A stretch of DNA of 26,033 nucleotides from Thermosaccharophagus gerlachensis (GTDB lineage: Bacteria; Armatimonadota; Fervidibacteria; Fervidibacterales; Thermosaccharophagaceae): the NCBI GenBank assembly GCA_041538025.1, contig JBGOEV010000036.1:1-26033 (forward strand), in the 5' to 3' direction. The position numbers and the translations under genes were made by a program. This document shows, piece by piece, positions 14,681 to 23,084 of the stretch. The first letter of the stretch is position 1; each line of letters starts with the position of its first letter. The notes under the pieces were generated by a model. It was not told where the DNA came from and made no database searches. It saw nothing but the letters and a program-made list of their open reading frames with translations.

Positions 14681-16438
14681 ATGGCAGGCAAGATACTCAT
14701 ATGCCAAGGGACAAGTGGCATTTCGGCGGGGGCACACCTTGTGGCGGAGGCTTTCAAAAGCGAACTGCAAGAAAGAGGGTTAAAGGACAAGTATGAGGTT
14801 GTGAGAGTTGGTGATAGAGGTTTGTTCAGGGATGTGCTCGTTGACATCATCACGGAGGACGGCAAGAGGTGGACATACGAGAGGGTAAGCGTTGGAGATG
14901 TTAGCGAAATCGTTGAGATGCACATTATCAAAGGTATGCCAGTTAAAAGGCTTTTAGCTGGCGATGACTACCGCCGTTTCTTTGAGGGACAAATGCGTTG
15001 GGTGCTGAAGAACTGCGGTGAGATTGATCCAGAGAACATTGATGAATACATCTCAGTTGGTGGCTATGAAGCGCTCAAGAAAGCGCTCTTTCAAATGACA
15101 CCTGAGGAAGTCATAGAGGAGGTAACTCGCTCTGGTCTTCGTGGCAGGGGTGGTGCTGGTTTCCCGACAGGGTTGAAATGGAAGCTCTGCAGGGATGTTG
15201 AAGCGCCGATACGCTACATCATCTGCAATGCTGATGAAGGTGACCCGGGCGCTTTCATGGACAGAAGCGTCCTTGAAGGAGATCCTCACTCAGTCATTGA
15301 AGGGATGCTCATAGCTGGCTATGCAGTTGGGGCGAAGAAAGGCTTCATCTATTGTCGTGCCGAATATCCTCTTGCAATCAAGCGCCTCAATGTAGCTCTC
15401 AAGCAGGCATCCGAGAAAGGGTTTATCGGGGAAAACATTTTAGGGACTGGCTTCTCGTTTGAAGTGACTCTGAAGGAGGGTGCTGGGGCTTTCGTCTGTG
15501 GTGAGGAGACAGCTCTCATTGCTTCAATTGAAGGCAAAAGAGGCATGCCAAGACCACGCCCACCATTCCCTGTTGAGAAGGGATTATGGGGCATGCCTAC
15601 GGTCATAAACAATGTTGAGACACTCGCAAACATACCACGCATCATCCTGAACGGTGCTGAGTGGTTTGCTTCCGTTGGGACTGAGAGAAGTAAAGGAACA
15701 AAAGTTTTTGCGCTTGCTGGGAAGGTAAAGAACACAGGCTTGGTTGAAGTGCCGATGGGTATTACTCTGCGCCAGCTCATATTTGGTCCGGGTGGGGGGA
15801 TGGCGAGGAAGGGCTATTCGTTCAAGGCTGTCCAAATAGGCGGTCCATCTGGTGGTTGTCTGCCGGAGGAGTTGCTTGATACACCGATTGATTACGAATC
15901 GTTGACGCAAGCTGGTGCAATCATGGGCTCTGGTGGATTAATCGTTCTTGATGAAGGGACATGCATGGTTGATATAGCCAAGTTCTTCCTAAGCTTTACT
16001 GTGGCTGAATCTTGTGGCAAATGCATCCCATGCAGAGTTGGCTTGGTGAGGCTGTATGAGGTGCTTGATAGGATAACGAAGGGCGAAGGAAAGGAAAGCG
16101 ACATTGACTTCCTTGAGCGTATGGGGAATACAATCAAAGAAACTGCGCTTTGTGGCTTAGGGAAGACCGCCCCAAATCCAGTTCTCACGACCTTGCGCTA
16201 CTTTAGAAACGAATATGAAATGCACATAAGGGATGGAAGATGTCCCGCAGGCGTATGTGTGCGATTGCTTCGTTTGGAGGTGGACGAGAGCAAGTGCGTC
16301 AAATGTGGTAGGTGCGCTAAGGTTTGCCCTGTGGGAGCAATCGCATGGGAAAGGGGAAGCTTCCCGAAGATCAACAAGGATGCGTGCATAAGGTGTCGTG
16401 CATGTATCGTTGAGTGCCCAGAGCATGCCATAACTTGA
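14681..16438 (+). CDS. NuoF-like NADH-binding flavoprotein (HydB/HndC type) with C-terminal ferredoxin domain
   Basis: A 585-residue soluble flavo-iron-sulfur protein. From about residue 150 it is a standard NuoF/51-kDa core with NADH and FMN motifs GLRGRGGAGFPTGLKWK and NADEGDPGAFMDR, then GAGAFVCGEETALIASIEG. The N3 cluster follows (ESCGKCIPCRVG plus a later TALCG cysteine). The C-terminus has RCPAGVC and two [4Fe-4S] ferredoxin motifs (CVKCGRCAKVCP and CIRCRACIVECP). This is the layout of HydB/HndC and formate dehydrogenase beta subunits. The first 92 residues align by eye with the thioredoxin-like [2Fe-2S] domain, but only Cys8 remains. The other ligand positions are Gly13, Asp45 and Phe49. 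No NuoE, hydrogenase or dehydrogenase subunit is adjacent. ATG at 14681 is chosen; GTG at 14678 is also possible. Confidence 0.92.
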   Translation: MAGKILICQGTSGISAGAHLVAEAFKSELQERGLKDKYEVVRVGDRGLFRDVLVDIITEDGKRWTYERVSVGDVSEIVEMHIIKGMPVKRLLAGDDYRRFFEGQMRWVLKNCGEIDPENIDEYISVGGYEALKKALFQMTPEEVIEEVTRSGLRGRGGAGFPTGLKWKLCRDVEAPIRYIICNADEGDPGAFMDRSVLEGDPHSVIEGMLIAGYAVGAKKGFIYCRAEYPLAIKRLNVALKQASEKGFIGENILGTGFSFEVTLKEGAGAFVCGEETALIASIEGKRGMPRPRPPFPVEKGLWGMPTVINNVETLANIPRIILNGAEWFASVGTERSKGTKVFALAGKVKNTGLVEVPMGITLRQLIFGPGGGMARKGYSFKAVQIGGPSGGCLPEELLDTPIDYESLTQAGAIMGSGGLIVLDEGTCMVDIAKFFLSFTVAESCGKCIPCRVGLVRLYEVLDRITKGEGKESDIDFLERMGNTIKETALCGLGKTAPNPVLTTLRYFRNEYEMHIRDGRCPAGVCVRLLRLEVDESKCVKCGRCAKVCPVGAIAWERGSFPKINKDACIRCRACIVECPEHAIT

Positions 16439-16488
16439 GTTCAAAAAGTATGCTGTAAAACTTCGGCGAGGTTAAGGAGTGGATGAAG

Positions 16489-17157
16489 ATGAGGCAGTTG
16501 TGTGGGTGGATGGTTGCATGGATGTTCATCCTTTTTTGGTCTATGGCTATGTGCTGTAACCGTAACGATTACCACATCGTTAGAGAAGGTGAATGCCTCT
16601 GGAAGATAGCACAGATGCACGGTGTCAGCGTTGAATCACTCTGCGCTCTCAACAATTTGAGTAAGGACAGCATCATTCATCCGGGAGATAAACTGTTCAT
16701 CCGAAAGCCATCTATGCAATCAGCAAAAACGCATGTGAGCCGAAAGCCAAATCAAAGCACACATCAAGCCACACCAAACAGTAAGCAGTTGGACTTAGCC
16801 ATTACAGCACAACGCTATATCGGCGTAAGATATAGGTATGCATCGAGCCTCCCATCAAGAGGGTTTGATTGTTCCGGGTTTGTCTACTACTTGCTTCAAA
16901 GGTATGGTGTAACTGTGCCGAGGACGGCGAGCGCCATGTTCAAAATTGGGAAGCCAGTCAAGCGTTCTGAATTGCGTGCGGGTGATTTGGTCTTCTTCAA
17001 AACAACTTCAAGGAAACGCATAACCCATGTTGGCATCTATATTGGTGATGGTAAGTTTGTGCATGCATCAAGTGCTAAAGGGCGTGTGACTGTGAGTTCG
17101 CTTGTAACTGGTTACTACGCAAATAGGTATGTAGGTGCTCGGCGTATATTTGAGTAA
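16489..17157 (+). CDS. LysM-NlpC/P60 peptidoglycan endopeptidase
   Basis: A 222-residue exported cell-wall hydrolase. A hydrophobic signal or anchor covers residues 6-21. There follow one LysM peptidoglycan-binding repeat (about 28-72, with REGECLWKIAQMHGVS and PGDKLF) and a Ser/Thr/Gln-rich linker. The C-terminal NlpC/P60 domain has the catalytic Cys128 (FDCSGFV), His180 (ITHVGIYIGDG) and His192 (FVHASS). Such enzymes cut the peptide stem between D-Glu and the third residue. An ATG at 16483 leaves only 3 nt after AAGGAG. The ATG at 16489 has 9 nt, so I use that. It starts 50 nt after the NuoF-like gene and 25 nt before the PstS-like gene, probably in one transcript. Confidence 0.94.
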   Translation: MRQLCGWMVAWMFILFWSMAMCCNRNDYHIVREGECLWKIAQMHGVSVESLCALNNLSKDSIIHPGDKLFIRKPSMQSAKTHVSRKPNQSTHQATPNSKQLDLAITAQRYIGVRYRYASSLPSRGFDCSGFVYYLLQRYGVTVPRTASAMFKIGKPVKRSELRAGDLVFFKTTSRKRITHVGIYIGDGKFVHASSAKGRVTVSSLVTGYYANRYVGARRIFE

Positions 17158-17182
17158 TCATCATTGGGGGTGAAGAGAAAAA

Positions 17183-18037
17183 ATGGATGCTCTTAGGAGC
17201 AAGCAGGTTGTCAGCATCTTGTGTGCTGTAGTTTTCGTTATGCAGAGTTGTGTGCGTGCGCAGAGGCAGCAAATCACAATTAAAGGCTCAGACACAATGG
17301 TGATACTCAATCAGAGATGGGCTGAAGAGTTCATGAAGAAGCATCCAAAGATATTGGTCCAAGTTACAGGTGGTGGTTCTGGCATTGGCATAGCTGCTCT
17401 CCTCAGTGGGACGACCGACATATGTGCTGCATCGCGTCCGATGAAGCAAAAGGAGGTTCGGGAATTCAAAAAGCGCTATGGGCGTGAGCCAGTTAAGTAT
17501 GAAGTGGCTTATGATGGCGTTTGCGTCTATGTGCACCCAACAAATAAAGTGAAAGCTTTAACTATTGGGCAGTTGCGCTTGATCTACACTGGCAAGATAA
17601 CTGATTGGAAAGAAGTTGGTGGGGCACCGGGCAGGATAGTCCTTTATGGGCGTGAGAATGTTAGCGGCACATATGAGTTCTTCAAAGAGCGTGTTTTGGG
17701 TGGCGCAGATTTCGCTAACGCCTATCAAGCTCTTCCTGGCACTGCAGCTGTTGTGAATGCTGTTTCAAAGGACAAGTTTGGCATAGGCTATGGTGGCGTT
17801 GGATATGCAAAGGGTGTTAAAGTGATGCCTATCCGAAAAGACGAGAAGTCACCAGCGTTTATGCCAACGATTGAGAATGTGCACAAGGGGCTTTATCCGC
17901 TATCTCGTCCGCTGTTCTTCTTCACAGCAAAGCCACCATCTGGGGCTGTAAAGCAGTTCATTGATTTCGTTCTCTCACCGGCTGGTCAGAAGTTAGTCAA
18001 AGAAGTGGGCTTTTATCCGATACGCAAAGTGAAATGA
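17183..18037 (+). CDS. PstS-like phosphate/anion-binding periplasmic protein
   Basis: A 284-residue substrate-binding protein of the PstS-like family (PBP type 2). It has a signal sequence ending near VMQSC (18-22, Cys23) that could be a weak lipobox. Ligand-site motifs are KGSDTM (34-39), TGGGSGIG (62-69), ASRPMK and a later GRENVSGTYEFF, which match residues that contact phosphate in PstS. GGGGGTGA lies upstream of the ATG. No pstC, pstA, pstB or phoU gene is next to it; an MFS gene follows instead. It may serve a Pst transporter encoded elsewhere, or act as a phosphate sensor or scavenger. The ligand (phosphate, or tungstate/molybdate-like anions) is inferred from family motifs. Confidence 0.88.
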   Translation: MDALRSKQVVSILCAVVFVMQSCVRAQRQQITIKGSDTMVILNQRWAEEFMKKHPKILVQVTGGGSGIGIAALLSGTTDICAASRPMKQKEVREFKKRYGREPVKYEVAYDGVCVYVHPTNKVKALTIGQLRLIYTGKITDWKEVGGAPGRIVLYGRENVSGTYEFFKERVLGGADFANAYQALPGTAAVVNAVSKDKFGIGYGGVGYAKGVKVMPIRKDEKSPAFMPTIENVHKGLYPLSRPLFFFTAKPPSGAVKQFIDFVLSPAGQKLVKEVGFYPIRKVK

Positions 18038-18097
18038 AAGCATCCTATTTTGCAACTCATCTTCTTGTGACCCACATCAATTGCAGTGGGGGATTTC

Positions 18098-19324
18098 ATG
18101 ATGCCTTACAAGCGTTTCTTTTTACCCTTGCGTGTTCTTTCTTATCGCAACTACCGCCTCTTTTTCTTTGGGCAATCGGTATCGGTTATAGGGACTTGGA
18201 TGCAAACTGTTGCACAGCAATGGCTTGTGTATAGGCTTACTCATTCAACGATTCACCTTGGTATTGTTGGCTTCCTCGGACAGGTGCCTGTCTTTTTGCT
18301 TGCACCATTTGGGGGCGCTTTAGCCGACCGTTTCCAGAAGCGAAACCTGTTACTCATCACGCAATCGCTTTTCTTACTGCATGCTCTCATCATAGCTTCC
18401 TTAACATTTACCTCCCTCATACGCTTTTGGCACATTGCAGTGCTCGCTTTTCTCTTCGGTTTGGTTAATGCTGTGGATGTGCCTACAAGGCACTCGTTTG
18501 TATCGGAGCTTGTTCCAGCAGAGTTGCTTGCAAACGCAATTGCGCTTAACTCAGCTGTTTTCAATGCAGCTCGCGTTATTGGACCTGCAATTGGTGGCGC
18601 TATAGTGACAGTTGCTGGTGAAGAGTGGTGTTTCCTCACGAACGCAGTGAGCTATCTTGCCGTCATCTTTGGTTTGCTCTTCATTAAAGTTCACACCAGC
18701 TTGATCAGGTCAGATGCACCTCTATTCAAGTATCTCACTGACGGGATCACATATGTTATGAGCGCAAGCCCAATTAGAGAAGCGTTGATGTTGCTTGGCT
18801 TAGTTAGCTTGACTGGCATGTCATATGTCGTGCTTATGCCAGTGTTTGCTGACAGGATACTACATGCAGGACCAAAAGGCATGGGCATATTGATGGCATC
18901 TGCTGGCTTCGGTGCATTCTTTGGGGCTGTCCTGCTGGCTACGCTGAGAAGCAGTAAAGCTGTTTTGGGCAAACGCATAGTAGTTGGTTCGGTTGGCTTT
19001 GGCACAAGCCTTTGCCTCTTCTCACAATCGCGTTTGTTTTTTCTCTCCGCATTTGTGTTAGCTATGGCTGGCTTTTTCATGGTCATGCAGATGACATCTT
19101 CAAATGCGTTTGTTCAAACTACATCGCCAAGCAACATGCGCGGGCGTGTCATGGCTGTCTATGCAATGATGTTCATGGGCATGGCGCCTTTTGGCTCACT
19201 GCTCGCTGGCACGCTCGCACATGTTTTCAATGCTCAAACGGCAGTTGCTTTAGGTGGGCTATCATGCCTCATAGGTGGTTTGCTATTTGCACATCACATG
19301 CCAAAATCAAAAATGGCTCAATGA
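18098..19324 (+). CDS. MFS transporter (MFS_3, EntS-like exporter family)
   Basis: A 408-residue inner-membrane protein of the major facilitator superfamily, with about 11-12 hydrophobic segments. It begins with the family-typical LRVLSYRNYRLFFFGQSVSVIGTWMQTVAQQWLVY (read in two halves around the first membrane helix). It has the loop 2-3 motif GGALADRFQKRN and NAVDVPTRHSFVSELVP, both characteristic of the enterobactin-exporter-like MFS_3 group. The likely role is proton-driven efflux; the substrate is unknown. A GTG at 18086 opens the longest frame. ATG at 18098 or 18101, with GGGGGA just upstream, is better. It follows the PstS-like gene after 60 nt. Confidence 0.92.
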   Translation: MMPYKRFFLPLRVLSYRNYRLFFFGQSVSVIGTWMQTVAQQWLVYRLTHSTIHLGIVGFLGQVPVFLLAPFGGALADRFQKRNLLLITQSLFLLHALIIASLTFTSLIRFWHIAVLAFLFGLVNAVDVPTRHSFVSELVPAELLANAIALNSAVFNAARVIGPAIGGAIVTVAGEEWCFLTNAVSYLAVIFGLLFIKVHTSLIRSDAPLFKYLTDGITYVMSASPIREALMLLGLVSLTGMSYVVLMPVFADRILHAGPKGMGILMASAGFGAFFGAVLLATLRSSKAVLGKRIVVGSVGFGTSLCLFSQSRLFFLSAFVLAMAGFFMVMQMTSSNAFVQTTSPSNMRGRVMAVYAMMFMGMAPFGSLLAGTLAHVFNAQTAVALGGLSCLIGGLLFAHHMPKSKMAQ

Positions 19325-19383
19325 AGAAAACCGTTAAGTGTGCACAAGTGTTCATTTTGCAAAATTAAGCGGGGTGAGAGGAG

Positions 19384-20697
19384 ATGGCGAAGTCTACAAT
19401 GCTAAAAGTGCCCAAGGGAAAACTTGCAATTGATGGTGGTCAAAAGGCAGTGACTGTGCCGATACCGAGGAGTTACTTTGGGCTATCAGAGATAGGTGAA
19501 GAGGAGAAACGCAATGTGCTTGATGTGCTTGACAGGCAAATGCTCTTTCGCTGGCAGGACGCAAAACGCTCCTATGTGGCTCGCTTTGAGCGTGAGTTCG
19601 CGAAGTTACTCGGCGTTAAGTATGCTGTAGCTGTTAGCAGTGGCACTGCTGCGCTTGTAACCGCATTAAGGGCTTTGGGTATAGGTCCGGGAGATGAAGT
19701 CATCGTTCCAGCATACACTTTCATTGCAAGTGCATCTGCGGTCATACTCGTTGGTGCAGTCCCGGTCATTGCTGAAATTGACGACACCCTTACGATTGAC
19801 CCAAACGATGTTGAGCGCAAGATAACGAAGCACACGAAAGCGATAATGCCCGTCCACATGCGAGGCATACCATGCCAGATGGATGAAATAATGCGCATAG
19901 CAAAGAAGCACAACCTGTTTGTCATTGAGGATTGCGCACAATGCAATGGTGGTTTTTACAAGGGAAAACGCGTTGGTAGCATAGGCGATGTTGGATGCTT
20001 CAGCTTTCAAGTGTCAAAGACGATAACGACTGGCGAAGGAGGGATGGTCGTCACAAATGATGCCAAAGTTTACATTCGTGCTGCACTCGCACATGACTCT
20101 GGCGTTACATTCTGGTGGAAGCTCTCACAGGAAGTGCCAAAGGAGTTGGAAGGCATAACTCCTTTTGCTGGCGATGGTTATAGGATGAGCGAGCTTGCGG
20201 GTGCGGTTGGGTTGGCACAACTAAAGAAGTTGGACAAGATTGTCTCAACGCTCAGGAGAAGGAAACGCGAGATACTTGAAGACATATCTGGCGCTCCCGG
20301 TATAAAGCCGATGAGGGTGCCAGATGAAGAGGGAGAATGCGCATACTCGGTCAATTTCCTCTTTGATAGTGCTGAGGTGGCTCAAAAGTTTGCGCGTGCC
20401 CTCTCAGCGGAAGGCGTCCCCGTGCATACGATATACACCGAAGGTATCCCTGACAGGCATATATATCGCCACTGGGACTATGTGCTGAACAAAGTGCCAG
20501 TGGCAGGCAAATTCAGCCCTTGGGAAGACCCCCGTTACACTGGGGATGTTCAATATTCGCCTGACATGTGCCCACAGACCATGAGCATCCTGAGTCGCAC
20601 TGTAGCGATACCGTTGAGCCAGAAGATGAAGCGCATACACACTCGCCAAATCTCAAGAGCAATCCTCAAAGTCGCGTATGCCTTGTTTGGTTCGTAG
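19384..20697 (+). CDS. DegT/DnrJ/EryC1/StrS-family PLP-dependent aminotransferase
   Basis: A 437-residue type I-fold enzyme that transaminates keto-sugars or related compounds for amino-sugar or secondary-metabolite synthesis. Motifs are SSGTAAL (85-91), GDEVIVPAYTF (103-113), Asp183 in VIEDCAQ (contacts the PLP ring nitrogen) and the PLP-binding Lys212 in SFQVSKTITTGEGG. The C-terminal half has the expected GYRMSELAGAVGLAQLKKLD. GGGGTGA lies 6 nt before the ATG. No nucleotide-sugar dehydratase, glycosyltransferase or second sugar gene lies next to it, so the substrate cannot be deduced. It ends the plus-strand block and converges on queD. Confidence 0.92.
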   Translation: MAKSTMLKVPKGKLAIDGGQKAVTVPIPRSYFGLSEIGEEEKRNVLDVLDRQMLFRWQDAKRSYVARFEREFAKLLGVKYAVAVSSGTAALVTALRALGIGPGDEVIVPAYTFIASASAVILVGAVPVIAEIDDTLTIDPNDVERKITKHTKAIMPVHMRGIPCQMDEIMRIAKKHNLFVIEDCAQCNGGFYKGKRVGSIGDVGCFSFQVSKTITTGEGGMVVTNDAKVYIRAALAHDSGVTFWWKLSQEVPKELEGITPFAGDGYRMSELAGAVGLAQLKKLDKIVSTLRRRKREILEDISGAPGIKPMRVPDEEGECAYSVNFLFDSAEVAQKFARALSAEGVPVHTIYTEGIPDRHIYRHWDYVLNKVPVAGKFSPWEDPRYTGDVQYSPDMCPQTMSILSRTVAIPLSQKMKRIHTRQISRAILKVAYALFGS

Positions 20698-20728
20698 GGT
20701 TTGAAGTCTTCTGGTTGTAGTGAGGATG

Positions 20729-20746
20729 TGAGTGGTGACTCATTTT
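20729..20746 (+). terminator. Weak terminator candidate after the aminotransferase gene
   Basis: TGAGT-GGTG-ACTCA followed by TTTT forms a 5-bp stem with a short T-run in the 42-nt gap between the convergent aminotransferase and queD genes. It overlaps the queD stop codon. The stem is short, so this is a tentative call. Confidence 0.3.
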
Positions 20747-21081
20747 GTGTATTCAGCCCACTTGTCAATCCCTTCCCATACTCGGACGGTAATGCGATAC
20801 TGTGGCATCTCATCACTCAATTTTTTATGAAGCGCTTTTGCTAAGTTCTCCGTTGTCGGTATGCAACCCATCACATCGTTCAAAAGTTTATGGTCGTAGT
20901 CAGCTATCGCCCTCTTCAGACTCGCTTTAAGTTCGCCGAAATCAATCACCATGTCAACATCGGCATCTGTCTCAATCATTAGCTCAACCATGTATGTATG
21001 ACCGTGTAGATGGTTACACTTTGGATGCCCTTCAATGTAGTGTGCAGCCTCAAAGTTTTCTCTAACACATAGCCTGAGCAT
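20740..21081 (-). CDS. queD: 6-carboxy-tetrahydropterin synthase QueD (PTPS family)
   Basis: A 113-residue enzyme that converts dihydroneopterin triphosphate to 6-carboxytetrahydropterin, the second step to preQ0 and queuosine. Zinc ligands are His14, His26 and His28 (LHGH), with catalytic Cys22 four residues before the LHGH. DFGELK, DHKLLND, PTTENLA and WEG (Glu103) are the other family motifs. A GTG at 21102 opens the longest frame inside folE2. ATG at 21081 gives the normal N-terminus and has GGAGTG 8 nt upstream, placed in the end of folE2, with only 2 nt between the genes. Coupling with FolE2, which makes its substrate, supports QueD over a eukaryote-type PTPS. Confidence 0.95.
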   Translation of the reverse strand: MLRLCVRENFEAAHYIEGHPKCNHLHGHTYMVELMIETDADVDMVIDFGELKASLKRAIADYDHKLLNDVMGCIPTTENLAKALHKKLSDEMPQYRITVRVWEGIDKWAEYTK

Positions 21082-21083
21082 AT

Positions 21084-21869
21084 TTAAAGCACTCCTTCCC
21101 ACTCAGCGAAGCAGTCGTATGGGTGAATGGATTCAAACGACAGGCAACGAACCCTTGCCTTCAACCCGCTAAATCGCTTCCTTAAAATGGAGACGCAATC
21201 CCTAACCACATCTTCAACAAACTTCGGTTTTGCATGCATAGTTTCAACGACTCTTTTTTCATCAGGGCGTTTTAGGAGCAATCTGACGGGCGCAGAGAAC
21301 GACTTCTCAGCTATGGAGGCAAGCTCTTCGTGCGAAATGTTATGGCTGTCAGCTTCAACCTCTATTGAGAGCAAACAGCGTTGATTATGACTCATACCAC
21401 CAGTTAGAGCCATTGAGCAAGGGCATGCAAGTGCGCCTGCAACTTCAACGCCTATTGAGCACTTTGATGTTGCTGTGCTGTAGCTCACGAAGACGGTGTA
21501 GACGTGGTTATCAACGTGCGAGTTTGTTTTAAGCGTTATTGTGCAGTGGCGTGCATAATCATGTGCCCTAAGGAGCTGAGTTGCGAGTTCCTCAACGAGT
21601 TCTGTTAGCGATGCAGTTTCTTTCGGTATCTTAAAGAGCCTTCCTATCTCCTCAGCAAACCGGCTCATGTGAGCTCCTCTTTGGTTATGTGGTAGGTCAA
21701 CCGACGCTGTTATGTTGACGAAGGATTCTACGAGTTTATCACCATGACGAAACATCACCGGATAGCAAAGGTTCGTTATTCCAACCCTCGTTAGAGCAAG
21801 CTGTGTTTTTGGTTGCTCCCTTTGGACATCGGGCAGTTCCTTCGTCTTCCTTGTCGCTCTTGATGGCAT
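21084..21869 (-). CDS. folE2: GTP cyclohydrolase I type B (FolE2)
   Basis: FolE2 (COG1469) converts GTP to 7,8-dihydroneopterin triphosphate, the entry to both folate and queuosine synthesis. Unlike FolE it is not strictly zinc-dependent. Motifs are LPDVQ near the start, GITNLCYPV, RGAHMSRF, GVEVAGALACPCSMAL with the catalytic cysteine, GGMSHNQR and, near the end, ESIHPYDCFAEWEG. The length of 261 aa is normal. The frame begins at an ATG at 21887 that has no ribosome binding site. The ATG at 21869 has GGAGG 11 nt upstream and is my choice, though the spacing is long. queD follows after 2 nt, so the pair forms a pterin/queuosine unit. It starts 65 nt after the radical SAM gene stop and may be read from the same transcript. 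Confidence 0.95.
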   Translation of the reverse strand: MPSRATRKTKELPDVQREQPKTQLALTRVGITNLCYPVMFRHGDKLVESFVNITASVDLPHNQRGAHMSRFAEEIGRLFKIPKETASLTELVEELATQLLRAHDYARHCTITLKTNSHVDNHVYTVFVSYSTATSKCSIGVEVAGALACPCSMALTGGMSHNQRCLLSIEVEADSHNISHEELASIAEKSFSAPVRLLLKRPDEKRVVETMHAKPKFVEDVVRDCVSILRKRFSGLKARVRCLSFESIHPYDCFAEWEGVL

Positions 21870-21934
21870 TCCTGAAGTCGCCTCCATGCAATGAATCTGT
21901 AGAGCAAGCTAAACCAAATTATGTTATGTTGCAC

Positions 21935-23083
21935 TTAACCTACAAAGTAGCGTTTGATGTTATGGAGGTGTAGCTCACCGAATGTTCTGAAGCGCTCAGC
22001 CAACCTCAAATAGCGTCTATGTGAGTGCGCGAAAAAGCGCTTGTATGCTTCGCAGAAGTAGTTTTTACTCCGTGCGTCACCGCATATCAACCTATATTTT
22101 GGGCAGCCACCGTTGCATATGTTTAGCCACCTACAGCTAAGGCATTCGCTCGAAAGCTCCCTTTTGCGCTTCCTAAAGCGGTTTAGCAAATCGCTTTTGA
22201 GGAGTTCGCTCAAAGGTTTTTCAAGTATGTTCCCAAGCTTCCAATTCGGCTCAACAAAGAAATCGCACGCATATACATCGCCATTGTGTTCAATGACCAC
22301 ATAATCGCCACAGTAGCGCTTCATTATGCAAGTTGGCATCTCATAGCCAGCATAAACAGCAAGCACATCGTTAAAGAAGCGTTCATAGAACTGCGGGCGC
22401 CCATCGTTATACCAAATGTCAAAAGCTACACACAAAAACTCACCATAGGCTTCCGGGGTGACGGAAAACGACGCTATCTTTCCTTCGGAATCATCCCACT
22501 CAACACACGGTATGAACTGAATGAAGCGCAAGTCATGTGAGAGAAAGAAACTTACAAGTGTTTCAGGGTAGCGCACAGTGATGTCATTCAGAACACACAA
22601 TATGTTGAAATCAACCTGATGCTCACGAAGCAATTCAACCGAGCGCATGACGCGTTCAAAAGTTCCCCTGTTGGCTTTATCCACACGGTAGGCATCGTGG
22701 AGCTCGCTTGGTCCGTCCAAACTTATCCCAACGAGGAAATTGTTCTTGTGCCAGAAGCGAGCCCAATCAGCATCAACGAGCAAGCCATTTGTTTGTATTG
22801 TGTTGCTGACCGTCTTACCTTTGCGCATATAATTTCTCTGAAGCTTTATCGCGCGCTCAAAGAAGTCAAGCCCCATGAGCGTCGGCTCGCCACCCTGCCA
22901 ACAGAACGAGGCTATATCGCAATCAAGGCTCATGTATTGTGCTGTCAATTCCCTCAACACATGTTCGCTCATGCGGTGTAGCTTTGAGTCTGGATAAAGT
23001 GACGATTTATGCAAGTAGAAGCAATAAGTGCACCTCATATTGCAGTCTGGACCTGCTGGCTTTATGAGCACCGAACTGAGCAT
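21935..23083 (-). CDS. Radical SAM/SPASM protein, anaerobic sulfatase-maturase type
   Basis: A 382-residue radical SAM enzyme. The CxxxCxxC motif is Cys14, Cys18 and Cys21 (DCNMRCTYCFY). SFCWQGGEPTLMG and the IQTNG motif follow. The acidic region VYACDFFVEPNW matches where anaerobic sulfatase maturases carry their catalytic Asp. The C-terminal SPASM domain (CLSCRWLNICNGGCPKYR and an earlier cysteine set) would hold two auxiliary [4Fe-4S] clusters. The family oxidises a Cys or Ser of a sulfatase to formylglycine without oxygen, but SPASM relatives also modify peptides. No sulfatase or small peptide gene lies next to it, so the substrate is open. It starts 1 nt after the lpd stop, with GAGGAGG 7 nt before the ATG, so it is cotranscribed with lpd. 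Confidence 0.9.
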   Translation of the reverse strand: MLSSVLIKPAGPDCNMRCTYCFYLHKSSLYPDSKLHRMSEHVLRELTAQYMSLDCDIASFCWQGGEPTLMGLDFFERAIKLQRNYMRKGKTVSNTIQTNGLLVDADWARFWHKNNFLVGISLDGPSELHDAYRVDKANRGTFERVMRSVELLREHQVDFNILCVLNDITVRYPETLVSFFLSHDLRFIQFIPCVEWDDSEGKIASFSVTPEAYGEFLCVAFDIWYNDGRPQFYERFFNDVLAVYAGYEMPTCIMKRYCGDYVVIEHNGDVYACDFFVEPNWKLGNILEKPLSELLKSDLLNRFRKRKRELSSECLSCRWLNICNGGCPKYRLICGDARSKNYFCEAYKRFFAHSHRRYLRLAERFRTFGELHLHNIKRYFVG

Positions 23084-23084
23084 C

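Noticed and set aside
14371..14931. A 186-codon minus-strand frame across the spacer into the NuoF-like gene
   Set aside because: Both flanks are antisense to real genes; only the middle part over the spacer is mentioned as a possible remnant.
21870..21934. A preQ1 riboswitch before folE2-queD
   Set aside because: The 65 nt upstream are A/T rich and show no C-rich loop and A-rich tail pseudoknot that I can recognise.
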